Shown piece by piece: positions 1-4,844 of a DNA stretch of 5,548 nt. Numbering within the stretch: the first letter of the stretch is position 1; the number at the start of each line of letters is the position of its first letter. Source of the DNA: Candidatus Bathyarchaeota archaeon (GTDB taxonomy: Archaea; Thermoproteota; Bathyarchaeia; TCS64); contig VGJH01000091.1 of assembly GCA_016867505.1 (NCBI GenBank), forward strand, positions 1 through 5,548, written 5' to 3'. Made by a program: the position numbers and the translations under genes. A model generated the notes under the pieces. It saw nothing but the letters and a program-made list of their open reading frames with translations, made no database searches and was not told the origin of the DNA.

Positions 1-695
1 TTCATGTTAGCGCCTTTACCAAACCTCCACTTACCATCGAGGCTTGGAGCAATGGTTCCATCACTATTCAACTGGTAAGATAAATCGTCAAGGTTGCCAA
101 AGATTCGGTCCATTCTATCAAAATTACGCTCAAGATACAGTGGTGGCTCACGTAGTGTCAGGAGAGCAAAGACGAAGGATAGGAAAACAAGCGGTGAACA
201 AAATGAGAGCAACACTCTATATCCAAGAGTATTAACCAAGGCCATGCATAACCCTAAACCAATAACTGCTCCAATTCCCTCGATTAAGCCTTGGCGAGAA
301 ATCGCTTTGCCTCTACTGCTTCGATCATAGGACTCCGCGATAAGAATGCTTGTTGATGGACCTTTAATATATGAGACAAGCTCCAAAACAATGTATAGAA
401 GCTGGAAAAAAATGATGCTTGATGTCATTGTTAGCAGGTAAAGAATTATTGATACACCAAGAAATGATGCTAAGATGAAAGGTTTCGAAGCCTTATGTCT
501 ATCTGGTAAAGAGCCTAATATGAATGATGCTGGTATGAGCAGTGCTGAAGCAGCAAAAGTCATAGTGCCAACATCAATAAGTGATGCACCTAAACTTTGA
601 ACCATATACAATGGAATCAATGTCCCAATGATACCCTGGGCAACTCCATTAGGAAAATATGTGAGTATCCAAGGTATACTGGTATCCTGCTCCAA
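1..695 (-). CDS. MFS transporter, N-terminal half (cut by window edge)
   Basis: The minus-strand frame stays open from 695 to the left edge (231 codons plus 2 nt) and encodes a hydrophobic protein with about six membrane segments, roughly residues 9-32, 40-63, 72-90, 93-111, 135-157 and 160-181. This is the N-terminal six-helix bundle of an MFS carrier. The loop after helix 2 carries a weak MFS motif A (G-S-L-P-D-R, residues 61-66), and the loop after helix 4 has the acidic/Arg-rich pattern usual there (A-E-S-Y-D-R, 120-125). From about residue 182 the chain turns hydrophilic (REPP, then DRMDRIFGNLDD), which fits the central cytoplasmic loop. I chose the TTG at 695: an in-frame TGA lies eight codons upstream, GTGA stands 7 nt before it, and the first ATG (605) would delete most of helix 1. 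It lies 133 nt behind the AhpD-like gene on the same strand. The substrate cannot be told. MFS membership is likely; the TTG start is less certain. Confidence 0.8.
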   Translation of the reverse strand, partial: MEQDTSIPWILTYFPNGVAQGIIGTLIPLYMVQSLGASLIDVGTMTFAASALLIPASFILGSLPDRHKASKPFILASFLGVSIILYLLTMTSSIIFFQLLYIVLELVSYIKGPSTSILIAESYDRSSRGKAISRQGLIEGIGAVIGLGLCMALVNTLGYRVLLSFCSPLVFLSFVFALLTLREPPLYLERNFDRMDRIFGNLDDLSYQLNSDGTIAPSLDGKWRFGKGANM

Positions 696-702
696 ATTAT
701 GG

Positions 703-707
703 TCACT
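703..707 (-). promoter_or_regulatory. Possible ribosome binding site for the TTG start at 695
   Basis: Reading the minus strand, AGTGA (followed by CC) matches the GGTGA part of the archaeal Shine-Dalgarno consensus and ends 7 nt before the TTG at 695. It is short, but it is the best reason to prefer this start over the ATG at 605, which would remove the first membrane helix. Confidence 0.3.
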
Positions 708-828
708 TAAATTAATTCACTAAAAAGAATTAGAGAGGTTTTAAGCATAACTATAATGCCATTAAATAATCTTATTAATATACAGAATAAACAGGATAAT
801 TTTGTTAAGTAAATAAGATTGAAATTGA

Positions 829-1155
829 TTATTTTTTATCTTCTAATTCAACTTCTAAAGCGAAATTCATATGTGCTATGCAGGCTCCAGCGTTGAGTGC
901 TGCTGAGATCTGTATCACTTCAGCGATCTCCTCTTTTGTTGCTCCAGCGCGAAGAGCTTTTTTGGTGTGGCTTTCTATGCAGTATGGGCATCTAGTCATG
1001 TAGGTTGCTGCTATTGCGATCAGTTCCTTTGTTTTAACGTCGAGCTTGCCTGGTTTAAAAACCTCTTTATTCCAGTTAGAGAAGCCCTCTAGGACAGCTT
1101 TCTCGAAGTATTTAGTAGAATCTGAACCTCGTTTCTTAGGATAATAGTAATCCAT
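829..1155 (-). CDS. AhpD-like / carboxymuconolactone decarboxylase family protein
   Basis: This is a 108-residue all-helical protein of the carboxymuconolactone decarboxylase/AhpD fold, a normal length for single-domain members. The AhpD active-site pattern is complete: Glu44 lies 12 residues before Cys56, followed by C-P-Y-C (56-59) and His63. In mycobacterial AhpD the matching residues are Glu118, Cys130, Cys133 and His137, which relay protons and form the redox disulfide. The second conserved stretch, A-G-A-T-K-E-E-I-A-E (70-79), is the usual family helix after the active site. A peroxidase or disulfide-reductase-like role in the cytoplasm is more likely than true lactone decarboxylation, because the CxxC is kept; the physiological substrate is unknown. 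The ATG start is preceded by GAGGT about 13 nt upstream, which is rather far. The gene is divergent from the hydroxyacid dehydrogenase and may share control with it. An MFS gene follows 133 nt downstream. Confidence 0.88.
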   Translation of the reverse strand: MDYYYPKKRGSDSTKYFEKAVLEGFSNWNKEVFKPGKLDVKTKELIAIAATYMTRCPYCIESHTKKALRAGATKEEIAEVIQISAALNAGACIAHMNFALEVELEDKK

Positions 1156-1169
1156 AATGGTCCTAGGAA

Positions 1170-1184
1170 CCTCATTACATGAGG
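1170..1184. promoter_or_regulatory. Palindromic candidate operator in a divergent spacer
   Basis: CCTCAT-TAC-ATGAGG is a perfect 6-bp inverted repeat with a 3-nt centre, lying 15-29 nt upstream of the AhpD-like ATG and about 35 nt from the TATA box of the dehydrogenase. A second short palindrome, TCCTAGGA (1161-1168), sits right beside it, and a loose half-site TTGAGG occurs at 1235-1240. In the minus-strand transcript the repeat could fold as a hairpin whose 3' arm contains the GAGG of the probable ribosome binding site. An operator or an RNA-level switch is inferred only from symmetry and position. Confidence 0.4.
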
Positions 1185-1217
1185 ATTTAACATTTTAGGT
1201 GATCTCTTTTTTTTATT

Positions 1218-1225
1218 TTTATAAA
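1218..1225 (+). promoter_or_regulatory. TATA box for the hydroxyacid dehydrogenase gene
   Basis: TTTATAAA, inside a T-rich run, is a near-ideal archaeal TATA box centred 36 nt before the ATG at 1258. Transcription would then start near 1247, giving a leader of only about 10 nt. The GAGGGG at 1237-1242 would lie at or before that start, so it is probably not used as a ribosome binding site. The usual purine-rich BRE is not evident just upstream. Confidence 0.5.
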
Positions 1226-1257
1226 AGCTCTAAATTGAGGGGTTACATTGTTACTTT

Positions 1258-2235
1258 ATGAAGGTTTTAGCTGAATCCCGAGGATTAGCTCAGAGATTAA
1301 AATCAAGGCTCCCCGAGGATGTTACTGTTGTGTATCCTGAGAAGGGTTCTGATGAAGAGATGAAGCGTTTAGCGGTTGATGTTAGTGTCATTGTTTCAAC
1401 CAGGCTTGCTGCTGATGTTGCTAGAAATGCTTCAAAGCTTAAGCTCCTGCAGAAGACTGGTGCTGGCGTTGATGAAATGCCCTTTGATGCTCTAGCAGAA
1501 GATGCCTATGTTACGAACACTTCAGGATCCAACCCAGTTCCACTAGCTGAAGGTGCTGTTGCTCTATTATTGGCAATATCAAAGAATGTGGTTCAGAGAA
1601 ATAACCTGTTCATGAAAGGGAGGCACGATATAAGGGGAGTGCTTCTTCAGGGGAAAACTGCGGGTGTTCTAGGTATGGGCAGCATCGGAGTTGAGGTAGC
1701 TAAACGTCTGAAAGGTTTCGAGATGAAGGTGTTAGGGCTAAGACGTAGCAGGGATGAAGGGCTTCGTAAGGAGCTTGGGATTGACTGGATCGGAGGAAAA
1801 GATGATCTAGCATACCCTCTTCAGGAATCGGATTTTCTGGTGGTAACGATTCCCTTGACTCCTGAAACTAGAGGCATGATTGGTGAAAAGGAGATTGCAT
1901 TAATGAAGGATGGGGCTTTCATTGTCAATGTTGCTAGAGGAGCAATCATTCAGGAGAAGCCTTTGTATGAAGCGCTTAAGAGTGGTAAACTCTCTGGAGC
2001 AGCATTGGATGTTTGGTGGAATGATCATTGGTGGGATCCAGTATGGAATCCCAGCGGTAAAGGACCATCCAATTATCCCTTCTGGGAGCTCCCAAACGTC
2101 ATCTGCACACCCCACAGCATAGTATCAACCGATTCAAGCTCAGATGCTTCAATGAAGATCATGGTTGAGAATATTTTGAGAATCAAAAACGGTGAAACAC
2201 CGATTAACCTCGTCGACAAAAAATTAAGATATTAA
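1258..2235 (+). CDS. D-isomer-specific 2-hydroxyacid dehydrogenase
   Basis: This 325-residue cytoplasmic oxidoreductase has the length and two-part architecture of the D-2-hydroxyacid dehydrogenase family (relatives: glyoxylate/hydroxypyruvate reductase, D-lactate and phosphoglycerate dehydrogenase). The substrate domain includes K-T-G-A-G-V-D (66-72). The Rossmann domain has G-M-G-S-I-G at 139-144. Catalytic Arg is R227 in V-N-V-A-R-G, and catalytic His is H286 in C-T-P-H. After the second strand, residues 160-165 read G-L-R-R-S-R rather than an acidic ribose-binding residue, which suggests NADP(H) preference. The usual catalytic Glu region (DVFxxEP) is replaced by a Trp-rich stretch, D251-V-W-W-N-D-H-W-W-D-P261, with Asp256 where Glu is expected and an insertion before P-F-W-E-L-P-N. 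No SerA-type C-terminal regulatory domain is present. The exact 2-keto acid substrate is unknown. The only sensible start is the ATG 33 nt past the TATA box. The 3' end overlaps the convergent MFS gene by 4 nt. Confidence 0.9.
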   Translation: MKVLAESRGLAQRLKSRLPEDVTVVYPEKGSDEEMKRLAVDVSVIVSTRLAADVARNASKLKLLQKTGAGVDEMPFDALAEDAYVTNTSGSNPVPLAEGAVALLLAISKNVVQRNNLFMKGRHDIRGVLLQGKTAGVLGMGSIGVEVAKRLKGFEMKVLGLRRSRDEGLRKELGIDWIGGKDDLAYPLQESDFLVVTIPLTPETRGMIGEKEIALMKDGAFIVNVARGAIIQEKPLYEALKSGKLSGAALDVWWNDHWWDPVWNPSGKGPSNYPFWELPNVICTPHSIVSTDSSSDASMKIMVENILRIKNGETPINLVDKKLRY

Positions 2236-3548
2236 TTATTTTGAGTTTTTTTGGCTTGAGCCTCAAGCTCTTTTTTCTGCCTCTCCAACTCGAGGATTTT
2301 TAGTTTCTCCTCTTGTGTGGGCTCCTTTACTCCTACCCAAAATATTCCTGCAGCGACTAATCCTAACAATCCTGAGACCATGAAGGGGGTCTGTGGGCTA
2401 ATGGTTTGCCACATCCAGCCACCTAACATGGCTGAAGGTATGCCAATGATTGCTGTTACCGTGTTTTGTGTGCCAATGACGGTGGCTCTTTTTTCTGGTG
2501 GAACAATATCAGCGATTAGAGCGTTCCATGATGGGCCTCCTGCTCCCATCATTGCTCCCCCTAAAGCTGATGCAGCCCCGTTTGCGTAACGTGTTAATGC
2601 ATAGCTGGGGAAATCTGTGGCAAAAATTAGTGCCCACTGCGTCAATGGGTTTGTCACTCTAGCGAGCATGATGTTGTTTTTTCGTCCATATTTATCACTC
2701 AATATGCCTCCCGGAAGAGCTAGAACTGCAGTTAGCAGTCCTACTCCTGTGCTGATGAGGCCTAGCTGGGTGTTTGATATTTTTACTACATCTAAGGCGT
2801 ATAGGTTCATAAAGTCCATTACTAGTCTCGCGCTGAAACTGCCAATGACTGCAACTACTAGCATCACTTTAATGGGCTTCTCCTGACCGAAAATGACTTC
2901 ACGGGAGAACATTGGTCGTCTACTTGCTGTTTTTGATAGCACTGTCTCTTCGGTTAATTTCCAGCGAACATATGTGATTGCTAGGCTAACAAACACCTGT
3001 AAAATCAGAAATATTCGCAGGCCCTCAACATAACCGAAACTATCCATCACTATTCCACCGATCAGTGGGCTAACCATGCTCGGGAATGAAGTAATCATGC
3101 TATATACTCCATATCCTGCACCCCTTCTCTTCGCGGGCATCGAGTCTGCGACCATAGCGGTGAATGCGGGCATGTATATGCTTGTCATGCCTTCAAAGAA
3201 GGCAGCCACCATTATCCAGTGCCAAGTGGGTGCAAGGAAATAGATCACTGGAGAAAATGTGTTCAAGAACGTACCGTACACGATGACTTTTTTGCGTCCA
3301 TACTTGTCTGCAAGTAAACCTCCTGGAAGTGCAAAAATCATGTTCTGAGCTGACCTAACGCCAGAGATTAGCCCAATTTCGATTGTGGAGGCACCAAGGG
3401 TATCCTTTAGGTACTTTGGCCAGAATGGATGCCAAGCCATAGAGCATAAGCTAAAAACCATTGTAGTAAGTGAAATCGTCATAACGTTTCGGTTACCAAA
3501 AACTTCTAAAAACATCTGCTTGATTTGTTTAAAGTTTATTCCGGTCAT
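2232..3548 (-). CDS. MFS transporter, 12 transmembrane helices
   Basis: This is a complete 438-residue major facilitator. Both halves carry a textbook motif A after helix 2 or 8: G-G-L-L-A-D-K-Y-G-R-K at 76-86 and G-G-I-L-S-D-K-Y-G-R-K at 280-290, showing the internal duplication of the fold. Roughly 12 hydrophobic segments can be counted, with a charged central loop at about 195-227. The loop after helix 4 reads M-V-A-D-S-M-P-A-K-R-R-G (132-143), and the second half repeats it as L-I-A-D-I-V-P-P-E-K-R (344-354). The C-terminus is a charged, probably cytoplasmic tail (KEPTQEEK onward, 408-438) likely to form a short helix or coiled coil. It resembles drug or metabolite efflux carriers, but the substrate is not determinable. 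AAGGG touches the ATG directly, too close for a normal ribosome binding site, so a near-leaderless message or a start at Met12 are both possible. It is divergent from the Tfx-like regulator, which could control it. Confidence 0.9.
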   Translation of the reverse strand: MTGINFKQIKQMFLEVFGNRNVMTISLTTMVFSLCSMAWHPFWPKYLKDTLGASTIEIGLISGVRSAQNMIFALPGGLLADKYGRKKVIVYGTFLNTFSPVIYFLAPTWHWIMVAAFFEGMTSIYMPAFTAMVADSMPAKRRGAGYGVYSMITSFPSMVSPLIGGIVMDSFGYVEGLRIFLILQVFVSLAITYVRWKLTEETVLSKTASRRPMFSREVIFGQEKPIKVMLVVAVIGSFSARLVMDFMNLYALDVVKISNTQLGLISTGVGLLTAVLALPGGILSDKYGRKNNIMLARVTNPLTQWALIFATDFPSYALTRYANGAASALGGAMMGAGGPSWNALIADIVPPEKRATVIGTQNTVTAIIGIPSAMLGGWMWQTISPQTPFMVSGLLGLVAAGIFWVGVKEPTQEEKLKILELERQKKELEAQAKKTQNN

Positions 3549-3580
3549 CCCTTAAATTTCTAGCAAGATAGTTGCGTGAC

Positions 3581-3589
3581 CTATTTATT
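3581..3589 (-). promoter_or_regulatory. Possible TATA box for the MFS gene at 3548
   Basis: On the minus strand AATAAATAG lies 33-41 nt before the ATG at 3548. It would start transcription near 3560 and leave a very short leader, consistent with the lack of a well-placed ribosome binding site. The surrounding spacer is AT-rich, so chance matches are easy. Confidence 0.3.
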
Positions 3590-3602
3590 CATTATCTTAT
3601 TC

Positions 3603-3615
3603 CAATTGCTAATTG
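3603..3615. promoter_or_regulatory. Small palindrome in the MFS/regulator divergent spacer
   Basis: CAATT-GCT-AATTG is a perfect 5-bp inverted repeat with a 3-nt centre, lying just upstream of the presumed MFS TATA box. A place next to a divergently transcribed helix-turn-helix gene makes an operator thinkable. AT-rich 5-bp arms arise readily by chance, so support is weak. The rest of the 209-bp spacer shows no gene. Confidence 0.22.
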
Positions 3616-3720
3616 ATTTATTCCTACAAATTTATGATATGCTTTTACAAGTATATTTTTTAAAATTCCTAGTTATTTTGGCATATTTCAATATTTTATC
3701 TTAACTATGTGATAGTAAAG

Positions 3721-3729
3721 CCTATAAGC
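3721..3729 (+). promoter_or_regulatory. Probable TATA box for the regulator operon
   Basis: CCTATAAGC, preceded by the purine-bearing GTAAAG that could act as a BRE, is centred about 33 nt before the TTG at 3758. The predicted transcription start, about 3748-3750, leaves an 8-10 nt leader with no real ribosome binding site, so the message would be nearly leaderless. Confidence 0.35.
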
Positions 3730-3757
3730 TTGACGTATGAATATTAAATGCATCTGA

Positions 3758-4225
3758 TTGTTAACCTCAGCCTACTTAACGCCAAAGCAACTCAGCATCT
3801 GGGACATGTACCGTAGAGGACGCACCCAATCCGAGATCGGTAAACTAACCAACGCTTCACGTCAAGCAATCTACGACATGCTGAAAGTGTCACTGGAGAA
3901 GGTTGAGAACGCACTTATGCATGCTGCTGAAGCGAACATGATTCAGCCAATAAGAATAGATCCTCAGAATGGTATTTTGTTGGGTGTTAATCCATCGAAT
4001 AAGCAGAGAGTAATAATCACATTTAGTAGGAAGAATGGTGTTCAGACTTGGCATTATGAGGAACCTAACTGTAGCCTGTGTAACTGGAGTAACATATGCA
4101 ATGAGAGGCTTTTGAATGAGGTTGAGGAGAGAGGCGTCATGCTTGATGAGGAGCAAAAGAAGCTTCCACCATCGCAACTTGCTCATATAATATTTTCGAA
4201 GTTGTTACCGGAGTTGAATGGGTAA
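3758..4225 (+). CDS. Tfx-like helix-turn-helix transcription regulator with C-terminal Cys cluster
   Basis: This is a 155-residue probable DNA-binding protein. Residues 7-52 (L-T-P-K-Q-L, then R-T-Q-S-E-I-G at 22-28 and N-A-S-R-Q-A-I-Y at 32-39) form a helix-turn-helix of the sigma-70 region 4 type, close to the archaeal Tfx family, followed by a helix (44-58) like that of Tfx. A middle region, about 60-100, looks like a small beta-rich domain (GILLGVNP, RVIITFS). Then come His99, Cys105-x2-Cys108-x5-Cys114, a possible Zn or Fe-S site not found in classical Tfx as I know it. The C-terminus (P-P-S-Q-L-A-H, 137-143) is helical. The start is TTG at 3758, because an in-frame TGA lies immediately before it and the next Met (17) is inside the helix-turn-helix. 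Its stop shares one base with the ATG of the next gene, so the two are probably translationally coupled. Codons 1-45 are much richer in C-ending codons than the rest. Target genes are unknown; autoregulation and control of the divergent MFS gene are plausible inferences. Confidence 0.72.
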   Translation: MLTSAYLTPKQLSIWDMYRRGRTQSEIGKLTNASRQAIYDMLKVSLEKVENALMHAAEANMIQPIRIDPQNGILLGVNPSNKQRVIITFSRKNGVQTWHYEEPNCSLCNWSNICNERLLNEVEERGVMLDEEQKKLPPSQLAHIIFSKLLPELNG

Positions 4226-4734
4226 TGTTACGTGATTATGTTTATCGTGTTTTAGGATGGTGTCCTAGACTAAATTTAGGTGTTCCTGGAGAAAAACCTG
4301 TGAGTAACGACCCTGATATTCCCCAAACTGTCACTTTTAAATATCCTAAATGCAACTCACCTAGGGTAAGGGTATTAGGTCGAAGTCCTAATATTTCTCA
4401 AATTTTTAGTTATGAGCTTCAATGCTTAGATTGTAAACATTATTTCACTGAAGGATTGATTTATAGAGTTAATTCTCCAAAACTCACCAGATATGATATG
4501 ATACCCGCATATCGTGGAAGAAATACACTAGATAAAATGTTTAACGTTAGTCAAAGAATGATTTTTGAGATAATACCAATTGGAGGTATGATTGCATGCC
4601 TTGGACTGTCAATTATTACTTACCTATTGAATGATATTGGTAGAACCTTTACCTTACTATCGGGTGCAATGGTTTTTGGTATTATTTTTGTGGGTTACAA
4701 GTTCCTAAAACCAAAAAAAATCACAAATGTATAG
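4225..4734 (+). CDS. Membrane protein with degenerate zinc ribbon, coupled to the regulator
   Basis: I do not recognise this 169-residue protein as a characterised family. It has three parts. The N-terminal module (1-29) holds G-W-C-P-R-L-N (11-17) and ends K-P-V-S-N-D; a similar GWCPN-type N-terminus occurs, as I recall, in Methanosarcina DUF1673 proteins. Next is a zinc-ribbon-like segment, Y40-P-K-C43 then C67-L-D-C70, where the first Cys of the expected CPxC knuckle is Tyr; a single base change (TGT to TAT) would explain it. Last are two hydrophobic helices, about 113-135 and 142-161, joined by a short loop, and a basic tail (K-P-K-K) suggesting that both ends face the cytoplasm. The ATG overlaps the regulator's stop (TAATG), and GGAG lies 11 nt before it inside the regulator gene. 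Pairing with a DNA-binding protein suggests a membrane partner or sensor that controls the regulator, which is inference only. Confidence 0.75.
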   Translation: MLRDYVYRVLGWCPRLNLGVPGEKPVSNDPDIPQTVTFKYPKCNSPRVRVLGRSPNISQIFSYELQCLDCKHYFTEGLIYRVNSPKLTRYDMIPAYRGRNTLDKMFNVSQRMIFEIIPIGGMIACLGLSIITYLLNDIGRTFTLLSGAMVFGIIFVGYKFLKPKKITNV

Positions 4735-4750
4735 TATAAGGTAAAAAATT

Positions 4751-4840
4751 TTGTTCAGAGAGTATTTGGATCGTATTTTTGGTTGGTATCCTAGATTAAA
4801 TTTTGATACATTCAAAAGAAAACCCATGAGTAACAATTAA
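4751..4840 (+). pseudogene. Truncated tandem copy of the membrane protein's N-terminal module (29 codons)
   Basis: A 29-codon frame from TTG (4751) to TAA (4838-4840) aligns without gaps with residues 1-29 of the upstream membrane protein. By hand count 14 of 29 residues and 58 of 87 bases agree, including G-W-[CY]-P-R-L-N and K-P-x-S-N. A good ribosome binding site, AAGGT (4738-4742), stands 8 nt before the TTG, in the right place to express it. After the stop, similarity seems to go on in the same phase: 4844-4858 matches 4330-4344 in 12 of 15 bases with a 4-codon gap. The ribbon and membrane helices are missing, and the convergent deacylase gene begins its 3' end here. It is either a decayed paralogue or a tiny expressed protein consisting of this module alone; base differences that often conserve residue type leave the second option open. 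Confidence 0.65.
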
Positions 4841-4844
4841 AAAG

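Noticed and set aside
44..330. Two overlapping plus-strand open frames
   Set aside because: They lie opposite the MFS transporter frame, which shows helices and a motif A remnant; the plus-strand peptides have no recognisable pattern.
1205..1222. T-rich run as a transcription terminator
   Set aside because: No plus-strand gene ends upstream of it; it is better read as the AT-rich setting of the TATA box.
1900..2122. Open frames on both strands inside the dehydrogenase gene
   Set aside because: They overlap the Rossmann and active-site region, whose family motifs are clear in the main frame.
2317..2886. Two plus-strand open frames with some hydrophobic character
   Set aside because: They are antisense to the complete MFS gene; their hydrophobic look mirrors the codons of membrane helices.
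3748..3750. ATG as the start of the regulator gene
   Set aside because: It is in another frame and meets a stop after about 22 codons; no single in-frame path joins it to the helix-turn-helix.
3890..4186. Minus-strand open frame across the regulator
   Set aside because: Antisense to a frame with a helix-turn-helix and Cys motif, with no ribosome binding site or family pattern.
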